Part shown: piece by piece, positions 36,401 to 43,399 of the stretch
Position numbering within the stretch: position 1 is the first letter of the stretch
Layout: the number at the start of each line of letters is the position of its first letter
Source: Flavihumibacter petaseus NBRC 106054
GTDB taxonomy: Bacteria > Bacteroidota > Bacteroidia > Chitinophagales > Chitinophagaceae
Reading direction: 5' to 3'
Length of the DNA stretch: 64,000 bases
Assembly (NCBI RefSeq): GCF_000974785.1
Contig: NZ_BBWV01000005.1
Location: 157,687 to 221,686, forward strand
The notes under the pieces: model-generated
Database searches by the model: none
The model's input: only the letters and a program-made list of their open reading frames with translations
Told to the model about the DNA's origin: nothing
Translations under genes and position numbers: made by a program

Positions 36401-37006
36401 CTATTTTTTAAGCCCGTTAAACATCAGCGAAATCAGGAACTTCATGTCCTTAAGACTGTTCGAATAGTCAATTTCACTTTCCATTTTCAAAATGGCCTGT
36501 TGTTCCACGCTATGTTTTAAGGCATCGCTGATGTTGATCAGCACCGATGCAATCTTTTCTGTATTGGTTTTCTCCAGTTCGCCTTCGTCGATTGCCTTTT
36601 TGATCAGCAGCGATAGGAATTGCTTTTCACGTTTCATCAACGCTTCGTACAATTCAAAAAAACGGGGGAGGATCTTGTTTAATGTCTCTACGGAAACGCT
36701 GTTCATGTTGAGCACATTCTTGTAATAATTGAACCGGGATTCCATATAAAAGGAAACCTGGCTTTCCACTCCCTTTTTTGCCAAAACCTTTTGTTGCAGC
36801 GAAACAAGATAATCTTCCCCTTCTTTCAAAGCTGCTTCTACGAATATGTCTTCCTTGTTTTTATAGTAATAATAAAGCGATGCTTTGTTCAATCCGACAG
36901 ATTGGGCGATATCATCCAGTGTTGTTTTATCCAGGCCGAACTTCATGAAACATTTCATGGCGGCTTTTCCTATTTTCTCCTTATTGACTTCCTTTTTGCT
37001 CATCAT
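36401..37006 (-). CDS. TetR/AcrR family transcriptional regulator
   Basis: Ligand-controlled repressor of 201 residues. The N-terminal helix-turn-helix is classic: IGKAAMKCFMKFGLDKTTLDDIA, then QSVGLNKASLYYYYKNKEDIF. The C-terminal ligand domain is divergent, as is usual in this family. Starts ATG 37006 and 37003 are adjacent. A perfect 16-bp inverted repeat lies 41-83 bases upstream and is the obvious operator for autoregulation and control of the downstream aldehyde dehydrogenase, TonB receptor, beta-helix and cytochrome genes. The inducer is unknown, with an aldehyde or alcohol, or its precursor, most likely from context. Confidence 0.92.
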   Translation of the reverse strand: MMSKKEVNKEKIGKAAMKCFMKFGLDKTTLDDIAQSVGLNKASLYYYYKNKEDIFVEAALKEGEDYLVSLQQKVLAKKGVESQVSFYMESRFNYYKNVLNMNSVSVETLNKILPRFFELYEALMKREKQFLSLLIKKAIDEGELEKTNTEKIASVLINISDALKHSVEQQAILKMESEIDYSNSLKDMKFLISLMFNGLKK

Positions 37007-37028
37007 TTTTCTCGTCTGATCCTGTTAT

Positions 37029-37060
37029 GGAAGATAACGGACAGATTTTAATTTTTCAAA
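37029..37060 (-). promoter_or_regulatory. Candidate promoter for the tetR operon
   Basis: On the minus strand TTTG (complement of 37057-37060) is followed after 20 bases by TATCTTCC (complement of 37029-37036), six of eight matches to the Bacteroidota -7 TAnnTTTG. The -33 box lies inside the proximal arm of the inverted repeat, so repressor binding would block it. The -7 match is imperfect. Confidence 0.35.
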
Positions 37061-37089
37061 CATTTAATTAATTTGTTTGAAAAATTAAA
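37047..37089. promoter_or_regulatory. Probable TetR operator: perfect 16-bp inverted repeat
   Basis: The left arm TTTAATTTTTCAAACA (37047-37062) and right arm TGTTTGAAAAATTAAA (37074-37089) are perfect reverse complements around an 11-base spacer that itself contains TTAATTAA. It lies in the 140-bp gap between the TetR start and the SulP stop. The position and symmetry fit a dimeric TetR-family binding site. Confidence 0.7.
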
Positions 37090-37146
37090 TACCTTAGGAA
37101 ATAGTAATATGTTATTCAACAGATACTGAACCTGCTAGCGGAGCTG

Positions 37147-38778
37147 TCAGAGGGGTTGTTCGTGAAGGAGGTGATGACTCCGGTCAATTGCCGCGGGCAG
37201 CGACGGGGTGACATTCGCTTTGCCGATGGCGAACAATAATCTTGCTGTTTTCAATTCGGATTTCACGGTGTCGTTAACTTCAGCAAGCAGGAGCCGGGTG
37301 TGGTGGCGTTTGGAATCTTTGTGGATTTCGCGGATTGCCTTGATGCCGGTAGCATCTATAACAGTCACATGCCGCATCCGGATGATGAGGACTTTTGGAG
37401 GAGATTCGATCAAACGCATCGCCTCTCTGAATTTGTATGCAGCGCCGAAGAAAAGTGGGCCGGTAATTTCGAACACTTCCACGCCTGCGGGAATACCGGC
37501 AGAGTCAATATTCACGGTATCTTCAAACTGCGTTACTTTACTGTTTTCGATCATCTGCCGCATAAACTGGAAAGCTGCCAGTATCATCCCGATCGCGATG
37601 GCCACTGTGAGATCCACAAGAACAGTAAGCAGGAAAGTCACCAGGAGGACAAGCCGGTCACCCTTGGGGCCCCGGAGCATCGACACAAAATTTTCCCACT
37701 CACTCATGTTATAGGCTACCACGATCAAAATACCCGCCAGCGCCGGCATCGGGATATAAACGGCCCATTGTCCTGCGACCAGCATGATGAGTAGTAAGGT
37801 AAGGGCGTGGACGATCCCGGCAACAGGTGTACGCCCGCCGTTTTTTACATTGGTAGCAGTACGTGCAATCGCGCCGGTGGCCGGGATGCCTCCAAAAAGG
37901 GATGAAAAAATGTTGGCAGTGCCCTGTGCCACCAGCTCGATGTTGGATTTATGATTGCTGCCGATCATCCCGTCAGCGACGACCGCACTCAAAAGGCTTT
38001 CAATGCCACCAAGCAGTGCGATGGCAAATGCAGGCTGAATCAGGTTTTTGATTAAAGCATAATCGATATGCGGCAGCGACGGCAACGGAATGGATGCAGT
38101 AATGCTGCCGAACCGGCTGCCGATGGTTTCCACCGGAAGATGAAAAATTAAAACAACTGCAGTCGTCAGCAGGAGCGCAATCAATGAACCAGGGATTCTC
38201 CTGGTGACTTTAGGTGTAAGTTGAATGATCAGAATGGATGCCATCCCAATACAGACAGCTGCGACATTCACTGATCGGATATGCTTTATATAACCTTCCC
38301 ATTTCGCTATGAAATCCGCCGGTACAGCGCCCATGCTCAGTCCCATGAAGTCTTTTATCTGAGACGCAAAAATAATCAGGGCAATTCCACTGGTAAAACC
38401 GGTGACGAGCGGGTAGGGAATGAATTTAATAACAGATCCGATCCGCGCCAACCCCATAATCAACAACAGGATCCCCGCCATAAAAGTGGCAATCGTCAGT
38501 CCGTCGATACCGTAAGTCTGCACAATGCCATAAACAATCACGATAAACGCACCCGTCGGTCCGCCGATCTGTACCCGGCTGCCGCCCATTACTGAAATGA
38601 TAAAGCCGGCAATTACAGCAGTAATCAGTCCCTTTTCCGGTGATACGCCCGATGCGATGGCAAAGGCGATCGCCAGGGGCAATGCAACGATTCCTACGAT
38701 GATCCCCGCCAGAACATCTTTACCCAGTTGCAGGGTGGTGTAGCCTTTTAACGTGGTAAAGAGTTTTGGTTTGAACAC
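37147..38778 (-). CDS. SulP family inorganic anion transporter with STAS domain
   Basis: Inner-membrane transporter of 543 residues in the SLC26/SulP family (sulfate, bicarbonate or related anions). About 12-14 helices fill residues 15-410, with the signature GGSRVQIGGPTGAFIVIVYG and the NSALLG-equivalent FAIALLGGIESLLSAVVADG. The C-terminal STAS domain (about 430-535) includes VTVIDATGIKAIREIHKD, where the usual DxSG is DATG. It starts four bases after the PhnA-like stop, so the two form an operon. Sodium-bicarbonate uptake (BicA-like) and sulfate uptake are both possible. Confidence 0.9.
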   Translation of the reverse strand: MFKPKLFTTLKGYTTLQLGKDVLAGIIVGIVALPLAIAFAIASGVSPEKGLITAVIAGFIISVMGGSRVQIGGPTGAFIVIVYGIVQTYGIDGLTIATFMAGILLLIMGLARIGSVIKFIPYPLVTGFTSGIALIIFASQIKDFMGLSMGAVPADFIAKWEGYIKHIRSVNVAAVCIGMASILIIQLTPKVTRRIPGSLIALLLTTAVVLIFHLPVETIGSRFGSITASIPLPSLPHIDYALIKNLIQPAFAIALLGGIESLLSAVVADGMIGSNHKSNIELVAQGTANIFSSLFGGIPATGAIARTATNVKNGGRTPVAGIVHALTLLLIMLVAGQWAVYIPMPALAGILIVVAYNMSEWENFVSMLRGPKGDRLVLLVTFLLTVLVDLTVAIAIGMILAAFQFMRQMIENSKVTQFEDTVNIDSAGIPAGVEVFEITGPLFFGAAYKFREAMRLIESPPKVLIIRMRHVTVIDATGIKAIREIHKDSKRHHTRLLLAEVNDTVKSELKTARLLFAIGKANVTPSLPAAIDRSHHLLHEQPL

Positions 38779-38782
38779 CGGT

Positions 38783-39346
38783 TCAGGATTTGCGTACGTA
38801 CTTCGTGAGAATCACGATCGTCTGGTCGTTGATCTTCCCTTCGATCTGTTCGACATTGTCCGGCACCAGCCTGATTTTCCGTACAATCGTTCCTTTAGCA
38901 GCAGTGAAACTGGTTCCCTTTACATTTAACCCTTGCGTCAATACCACCGTATCGCCATTCTCCAGTGCATTGCCATTGCTGTCTTTGTGCACCGCTTTCA
39001 CCTCGTAGGCGCTCAATGCCCAATTGACTACCGATTCATCCAGTTCGACCGAACTCATGATCTCACTCGCCCATTCCTGATCCTTGTATGCATAGAGGAT
39101 CCGGTAGGTCAGCGCCTGTACACCTGGTTCGGGATTCCAGATACTTCCGGCCAGGCAACGCCAGCGATTGGCGGCCTCGGGATCTACCAGCGAAGGCAGG
39201 CAGGTGTTGCAAAGCGCCACAACATTTTCAATTTCTTCATTTGTCTTCGGGCTGACGGCATAAGCTACACTGGCTTGTTCCTCATTGCACAGTTCACAAA
39301 GGTCATTGCATCGTTCTCGCAGCTGCTGGGTAATTCTCATGTTCAT
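38783..39346 (-). CDS. PhnA-like zinc-ribbon protein
   Basis: A 187-residue cytoplasmic protein with the PhnA family layout (the name is historical and does not imply phosphonate metabolism). The zinc ribbon is at the N-terminus: RCNDLCELCNEEQ and VALCNTCL (two pairs of Cys). The C-terminal KOW-like domain is recognisable from GDTVVLTQGLNVKG and GTIVRKIRLV, ending in ILTKYVRKS. The start could be ATG 39346 or 39340. It is followed at four bases by the SulP gene, which makes a co-transcribed pair. The gene is divergent from the Crp/Fnr regulator, with an FNR-like palindrome between them. Confidence 0.85.
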   Translation of the reverse strand: MNMRITQQLRERCNDLCELCNEEQASVAYAVSPKTNEEIENVVALCNTCLPSLVDPEAANRWRCLAGSIWNPEPGVQALTYRILYAYKDQEWASEIMSSVELDESVVNWALSAYEVKAVHKDSNGNALENGDTVVLTQGLNVKGTSFTAAKGTIVRKIRLVPDNVEQIEGKINDQTIVILTKYVRKS

Positions 39347-39400
39347 ATGCTTTCAATAGTCTTTGATCCGGATTTTTTAAATATCTGTCAGGGATTCCCG

Positions 39401-39408
39401 CAAAATTA
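39401..39408 (-). promoter_or_regulatory. -7 element (TAATTTTG) for the PhnA-SulP operon
   Basis: The complement strand reads TAATTTTG, an exact TAnnTTTG match, about 55 bases upstream of the PhnA-like start. No clear TTTG -33 box is visible, which fits a promoter that needs an activator. The FNR-like site at 39431-39444 is centred about 40 bases upstream of the expected transcription start. Confidence 0.5.
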
Positions 39409-39430
39409 GCCGGGGACGGCACCGGTTTCA

Positions 39431-39444
39431 TTGAGCCATATCAA
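39431..39444. promoter_or_regulatory. FNR/CRP-like palindrome TTGAG-CCAT-ATCAA
   Basis: Matches nine of ten positions of the FNR consensus TTGAT-N4-ATCAA. It lies in the divergent gap between the PhnA-SulP operon and the Crp/Fnr gene. It is centred near -40 for the leftward promoter and near -53 for the rightward one. The neighbouring Crp/Fnr protein is the natural candidate to bind it. Confidence 0.6.
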
Positions 39445-39478
39445 TTGAAAAACTGCATAATATCAATTTTTAAAAAGG

Positions 39479-39486
39479 TATTTTTG
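39479..39486 (+). promoter_or_regulatory. -7 element (TATTTTTG) for the Crp/Fnr gene
   Basis: Exact TAnnTTTG match seven bases before ATG 39494. No good TTTG -33 box is found at the usual spacing. The message would have a very short leader. Confidence 0.5.
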
Positions 39487-39493
39487 CTTCGCT

Positions 39494-40201
39494 ATGAGTT
39501 TAAATGGAATTTTCCCCATGGACAAGTGGGATTTCAAAAGCGGATCCATACTTTCCGGCCTGCCAGAAAACGACCTGGATCAACTCATGGCACACCGCCT
39601 GGAACAGGTATATAAAAAAGGGGAACTGATCTTCCGGGAAGGGGCTTATCCCCAGGGGATTTTTTATATCATGGCAGGGAAGGTCAAGAAATTCAAGGTG
39701 GATGAATCCGGCAGAGAACATATTGTTTATGTGGCCAATGCCGGAGACCTGATCGGCTACCATGCCGTGCTTGCCGAAGAACGTTATCCGGATTCAACCG
39801 CAGCACTGGAAGAAAGCCGGATCGCCTTTATTCCCAAAGAAGACTTTCTCGATATGCTCAACCATTCCGGCATCCTGGGTCGAAGGCTGCTGAAGAATCT
39901 AAGCCACGAATTTGGTGTTCTGGCCAATGGACTCACGCTCTTCACGCAAAAATCAGTTCGTGAAAGGCTGGCCCTGCAATTGGTGGTGCTGCGCGAAAAA
40001 TACAAAGTGGATTTCCAGCCGGGTATGAGCGTAATCATCAACATGAGCCGTGAAGATCTCGCCGGCCTTGTGGGCACGACAAAGGAAAATGTGGTGCGGG
40101 TACTCACGGAGTTTAAACAGGCCGGGATGCTGGAGACCAGGGGCCGCAAGATTGTAATTCACGATGTGGGACAGCTGGTCAGGATCGCGAACTATCGGTA
40201 G
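39494..40201 (+). CDS. Crp/Fnr family transcriptional regulator
   Basis: A 235-residue dimeric regulator. The N-terminal cyclic-nucleotide-binding fold (about 20-135) includes KGELIFREGAYPQGIFYIMAG and YVANAGDLIG. The C-terminal winged helix has MSREDLAGLVGTTKENVVRVLTEF, with the Glu and Arg of the recognition helix (ExxVR) kept. The protein has no cysteine at all, so it cannot carry the FNR iron-sulfur cluster; heme, nitric oxide or another input is needed. Nothing shows cAMP binding. The convergent GNAT gene overlaps its end by 10 bases. An FNR-like site lies 50 bases upstream, suggesting autoregulation and control of the divergent PhnA-SulP operon. Confidence 0.9.
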   Translation: MSLNGIFPMDKWDFKSGSILSGLPENDLDQLMAHRLEQVYKKGELIFREGAYPQGIFYIMAGKVKKFKVDESGREHIVYVANAGDLIGYHAVLAEERYPDSTAALEESRIAFIPKEDFLDMLNHSGILGRRLLKNLSHEFGVLANGLTLFTQKSVRERLALQLVVLREKYKVDFQPGMSVIINMSREDLAGLVGTTKENVVRVLTEFKQAGMLETRGRKIVIHDVGQLVRIANYR

Positions 40202-40614
40202 ATGTCGGGCCTTGATATTTCCATGATATTGGCGGGAACCTTTAATTCTTTAAAATCAAACTGACGATAAAGGCTATGCGCATCCCGCGTACCCAGCATG
40301 GTACGACGGAGGCGCTGTGACCAGGGCTGCTGCGCGATATGGGAGAGTATTTGTTTGGCGACGCCCTGTCCATGGAATTCCGGCAGCACAAAAAAATCTG
40401 CATACCAGGCGAATGTATAGTAGTCCGTAATTACGCGGCCGAATCCAATCTGCCTGCCTTCGTGGAACGCCCCGACACAATAGGAGTTGTTCATAGAACT
40501 GGTTACGAAGGCAAGAGAAATTCCTTTCGCCCAGTAGGATTCTCCGCTGAGAAACTGGTATATGGTGCCAATATCCATATTCTCTTTTCCCGTCCTGATT
40601 TCTACTTTCAGCAT
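40192..40614 (-). CDS. GNAT N-acetyltransferase
   Basis: A 140-residue GNAT-fold acetyltransferase. The core is WYADFFVLPEFHGQGVAKQILSHI, with the Q/R-x-x-G-x-A acetyl-CoA loop as HGQGVA, followed by TMLGTRDAHSLYRQFDFKEL. This resembles small acetyltransferases for amines or toxins. The 3' end overlaps the Crp/Fnr gene by 10 bases, and the start is divergent from the MocR-type regulator. An exact -7 element lies upstream on the same strand and one of the two direct repeats covers its -33 region, so the neighbouring regulator probably controls it. Confidence 0.85.
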   Translation of the reverse strand: MLKVEIRTGKENMDIGTIYQFLSGESYWAKGISLAFVTSSMNNSYCVGAFHEGRQIGFGRVITDYYTFAWYADFFVLPEFHGQGVAKQILSHIAQQPWSQRLRRTMLGTRDAHSLYRQFDFKELKVPANIMEISRPDIYR

Positions 40615-40631
40615 AAGTATGAATTATTCAA

Positions 40632-40639
40632 CAAAACTA
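40632..40639 (-). promoter_or_regulatory. -7 element (TAGTTTTG) for the GNAT gene
   Basis: The complement strand reads TAGTTTTG, an exact TAnnTTTG match 18 bases before the GNAT start at 40614. The -33 position (about 40658-40662) lies inside the first direct repeat. Confidence 0.5.
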
Positions 40640-40656
40640 CCCCAGGCACACCAATA

Positions 40657-40697
40657 GACACAGTCACAGTTTTCAGTTTTTATATGGACACAGTTAC
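40657..40697. promoter_or_regulatory. Two direct repeats GACACAGT(C/T)AC, 30 bp apart: probable MocR operator
   Basis: GACACAGTCAC at 40657-40667 and GACACAGTTAC at 40687-40697 match at 10 of 11 positions in the same orientation, with exactly 30 bases between their starts (about three helical turns). The first covers the -33 region of the leftward GNAT promoter. The second overlaps the -7 element TACCTTTG (40695-40702) of the rightward regulator gene. MocR-type regulators are known to bind paired direct repeats. Confidence 0.65.
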
Positions 40698-40702
40698 CTT
40701 TG
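40695..40702 (+). promoter_or_regulatory. -7 element (TACCTTTG) for the MocR-type gene
   Basis: Exact TAnnTTTG match ending four bases before ATG 40707. It is overlapped by the second direct repeat, so regulator binding here should repress. Confidence 0.5.
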
Positions 40703-40706
40703 TAAT

Positions 40707-42122
40707 ATGAAAAGCAGTTTTCTTTACGCTGACATCACCGATAATATAGCCCGCCTGATCCGGGACAAGGTTTTACAACCAGGCGACCGGTTGCCTTCGG
40801 TGCGGATGCTGTGCGAAGAACATGGCATCAGCATGAATACAGCGAAAAGGGTATTCCTGGAGCTGGAAGCTAAATCGCTGATCGAATCGAAACCCCAGTC
40901 GGGGTACTTTGTGTGCCAGCCGCCTTTTCAAAGACTGCCGATTCCTTCTGTCAGCAATCCCTCAACCAATACCGACAGGCCGGAGCCGGATGATCTGTTA
41001 CGGAAAGTCTATTCGATCAGGGGTGCTAAAGGAGTCACGAATTTCTCCACCGGTGTACCGGCCAAAGAGTTTCTACCCATTACCAGGCTGAACAGGGAAA
41101 TCGTGCAGGCGACCCGGCGGCTTCCTGCTGCTGGGACGGAATACGAACCTTTACAGGGTAATGAAAACCTGCGGCGGATGATTGCTGCCCGGTCTATCAC
41201 ATGGGGTGGAAAACTGCGGGATGACGACATTATTACAACAGCAGGGGGGATGAACGCCCTGTCTTTTTGCCTGATGGCGCTGAGTAAACCTGGCAATACC
41301 ATTGCCATGGAATCTCCCTGTTATCCAGGCAGCCTGCAACTGGCGAGGAGCCTGGGATTAAAAGTTCTGGAACTTCCCACCCATCCGGTTTCGGGCGTGG
41401 AAGTGGATGCCCTGAAAAAAGTTGCCCGAAAAATCGACCTCTGCCTGCTCGTTCCCAATTTCAATACACCGCTGGGCAGTTGCATGCCGGAAGAAAATAA
41501 AAAAGCTGTGGTTGAACTCCTGGCTAAACACGGGGTACCATTGATTGAAGATGATATCTATGGTGATCTGTATTTCAGCACACAACGTCCCAAATGTTGC
41601 AAGACTTATGACCAGGAAGGCAATGTGCTATTCTGCAGCTCATTTTCCAAGACGCTGGCCCCTGGTTATCGTGCGGGATGGGTGGTGCCGGGCAAATTCA
41701 AAGAGCAACTGCTTCGGTTGAAGTGGGTACATGCCATCTCCTCATCAACGATCACACAGGAAGCTATTGCCAGCTTTTTACGCTCAGGAAGATATGAGAA
41801 TCATTTGCGGAAGCTACGCGTTCAGCTGCAGCAGAACTATGTGCGATACGAGACTGCCATCACCACCTGGTTCCCGCCGGATACGAGGATCAGCCGCCCA
41901 CAAGGCGGACTTGCCTTATGGGTCGAGTTGAACAGGATGGTCAACACATCAGAACTCTTCGACATCGCGCTGAAGCAAAAGATTGGTTTCTCGCCCGGCA
42001 GGATGTTTACACTGCAGCCGCAGTTCGACAACTGTATGCGGATCTCCCTGGGTGTATTGCTGACCCCGGAGCTGGAGCCCAGGCTGAAGCAGCTCGCAAA
42101 GCTGGTGAAGGCAATGCGCTAA
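40707..42122 (+). CDS. MocR-type (GntR/aminotransferase) transcriptional regulator
   Basis: A 471-residue fusion regulator. Residues 1-75 are a GntR winged helix (LQPGDRLPSVRMLCEEHGIS, then NTAKRVFLELEAKSLIESKP). Residues about 115-465 are a fold-type I aminotransferase domain that holds PLP. Lys315 in SSFSKTLAPGYRAGW is the Schiff-base lysine, and LVPNFNTPLG and LIEDDIYGDLYF give the Asn and Asp ligands. Such proteins sense amino compounds or vitamin B6. ATG 40707 lies just after a -7 element overlapped by a direct repeat. The likely targets are itself and the divergent GNAT gene. Confidence 0.92.
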   Translation: MKSSFLYADITDNIARLIRDKVLQPGDRLPSVRMLCEEHGISMNTAKRVFLELEAKSLIESKPQSGYFVCQPPFQRLPIPSVSNPSTNTDRPEPDDLLRKVYSIRGAKGVTNFSTGVPAKEFLPITRLNREIVQATRRLPAAGTEYEPLQGNENLRRMIAARSITWGGKLRDDDIITTAGGMNALSFCLMALSKPGNTIAMESPCYPGSLQLARSLGLKVLELPTHPVSGVEVDALKKVARKIDLCLLVPNFNTPLGSCMPEENKKAVVELLAKHGVPLIEDDIYGDLYFSTQRPKCCKTYDQEGNVLFCSSFSKTLAPGYRAGWVVPGKFKEQLLRLKWVHAISSSTITQEAIASFLRSGRYENHLRKLRVQLQQNYVRYETAITTWFPPDTRISRPQGGLALWVELNRMVNTSELFDIALKQKIGFSPGRMFTLQPQFDNCMRISLGVLLTPELEPRLKQLAKLVKAMR

Positions 42123-42151
42123 CGCCTGCGGCTGCCTTCACCATCAAAATA

Positions 42152-42724
42152 TTAATTGCCGGTCAGCATGGTTGCTGTAGCCTTGTTCCCCGGAAGGTCA
42201 CAGGCGATGACTTCAATTGTCCCATGCTCCGGTAATGCCGCTACGTTGTCTGCTTCAAAGATCCATTTGTTATGATTATAAGGGTGACGAACGGCCTGTC
42301 CATGCAACAACACCTGGTCAATGCAATCCATCAGTAAAACTTCCACGCTCACCACTTTGGTATCATCGATGGCGATAACGGTAACAGTTAGTCTCTTTGC
42401 CGTGTTGTTGTGTTCGAATGCCAGGTCGAGAATTTCCGGTGATCGCCAGGCATCGCGGACGGCGATATTTTGCACGTTTTCGTACTTTTTGAGCAGGCCC
42501 TCGTAAGTCGCAAGGAGTTCGGGATTCTGGAGCACCCTGTTAGCATACGCATTGGCGGCCTTTAACTTTTCCCGGTTTTCGATTTGTCCGCCTTTGGCTT
42601 TCCAGCCGTCTTTTGAAGTTGGTTTCCGGCAGAGAAGGGTTTTACCCCGGTGTTGCCGGGTATAATAGTTGTCGATGGAGCCGCTGGCTCCATGCATGAG
42701 CAGATTTTGGTCAAGAATTGCCAT
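42152..42724 (-). CDS. Hypothetical protein (190 residues)
   Basis: I do not recognise a named family with confidence. The N-terminus, GASGSIDNYYTRQHRGKTLLCRKP followed by a helical stretch (ANAYANRVLQNPELLATYEGL), faintly recalls short Bacteroidota proteins such as DUF6266. The second half is beta-rich with an Ig-like look (KRLTVTVIAIDDTKVVSVEVLL). There is no signal peptide and no catalytic motif. It is convergent with the MocR-type gene, 29 bases away. Its upstream region carries the hairpin and 11-bp tandem array. Confidence 0.6.
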   Translation of the reverse strand: MAILDQNLLMHGASGSIDNYYTRQHRGKTLLCRKPTSKDGWKAKGGQIENREKLKAANAYANRVLQNPELLATYEGLLKKYENVQNIAVRDAWRSPEILDLAFEHNNTAKRLTVTVIAIDDTKVVSVEVLLMDCIDQVLLHGQAVRHPYNHNKWIFEADNVAALPEHGTIEVIACDLPGNKATATMLTGN

Positions 42725-42801
42725 GATTTTTCACAGTTTACTGATTATTAAATAGATACAATATTGGATAGGTTGCAGCACAAGAATTTATTAATCGGAT
42801 T

Positions 42802-42819
42802 ACCTGCATTTTTGCAGGT
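42802..42819. other. Perfect hairpin ACCTGCA-TTTT-TGCAGGT
   Basis: A 7-bp perfect inverted repeat with a TTTT loop immediately before the 11-bp tandem array. No T-run follows the stem, so it is not a standard terminator. Confidence 0.6.
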
Positions 42820-42892
42820 CTGGTTGGGGTCTGCTTAGGGTCTGCTTAGGGTCAGGTTAGGGTCAGGTTAGGGTCAGGTTAGGGTGAGCTCA
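42816..42892. repeat. 11-bp tandem repeat array (unit GGGTCAGGTTA)
   Basis: Seven successive 11-base units: a degenerate first unit at 42816, GGGTCTGCTTA twice (42827, 42838), GGGTCAGGTTA three times (42849, 42860, 42871), and GGGTGAGCTCA (42882). The unit length is not a multiple of three and the array is not in any gene. Eleven bases is close to one helical turn, so identical faces repeat along one side of the DNA. Confidence 0.9.
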
Positions 42893-42904
42893 GGGGCTAC
42901 CTGT

Positions 42905-42946
42905 ATGCTTCCCGGCTTCATCCTGGCTTCGTCCATGCTTCCCGGC
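42905..42946. repeat. Direct repeat of ATGCTTCCCGGC, 30 bp apart
   Basis: Identical 12-mers at 42905-42916 and 42935-42946, with a related GGCTTC between them. They lie just after the 11-bp array in the same gene-free region. Confidence 0.6.
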
Positions 42947-43181
42947 AATTCCCCTGGGGATCTGATTGTTAATTCCGGCGGCTGGGTTATGGGTCAAAAA
43001 TCATTCCGTTTTTAACAAAACGTTTAGATATCTCAAATAAAACAATATTTAATACGGGATACAACCCACCGGCCGGCAGATGGACGGATACAGTATGGCT
43101 GAAGGTTTGAGCCAGGTCGGCTGCCTTAACCCCGGCTATAGCTGGCATTGCTTTTTATGGTTTGAAACATAACTCATCACC

Positions 43182-43391
43182 ATGAAAAAGAAAACAACGG
43201 GCAAACCACAAAAGATCGTTGATCCAGATATTGCTTCAAATGCAGACCTGGAAGGAGTCGACAAAGCGCCAGGTGAAGAAAGGGGCAAAGCAGAAAAAGT
43301 AACACTAAACGATCTCAAGGGAAAACAAGTGGATGAAGACCCTGAATCTGAAGAAGGCAAACCGCTGGACACACTGCATCCGGAGAAATAG
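43182..43391 (+). CDS. Small acidic/lysine-rich hypothetical protein
   Basis: A 69-residue protein that is almost entirely polar (Lys, Glu, Asp, Pro) with no hydrophobic core, hence probably intrinsically disordered. Starts like MKKKTTGKPQKIVDPD occur in short Bacteroidota proteins of unknown role. ATG 43182 has a plausible A-rich leader. It is upstream of the divalent-metal locus on the same strand, but no functional link is shown. It could be a non-coding frame. Confidence 0.45.
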   Translation: MKKKTTGKPQKIVDPDIASNADLEGVDKAPGEERGKAEKVTLNDLKGKQVDEDPESEEGKPLDTLHPEK

Positions 43392-43399
43392 CGGCACCA

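Larger units (their letters stand above)
42725..43181. other. 457-bp gene-free region
   Basis: Between the hypothetical gene (start 42724) and the small acidic protein gene (43182) no credible reading frame is visible on either strand. The region holds the hairpin at 42802-42819, the 11-bp tandem array at 42816-42892, and a repeated 12-mer at 42905-42946. The rest (42950-43181) shows nothing I can identify. Confidence 0.7.

Noticed and set aside
42827..42892. CRISPR or coding repeat
   Set aside because: Units are 11 bases with no spacers, and 11 is not a multiple of three; it is neither a CRISPR array nor a protein repeat.
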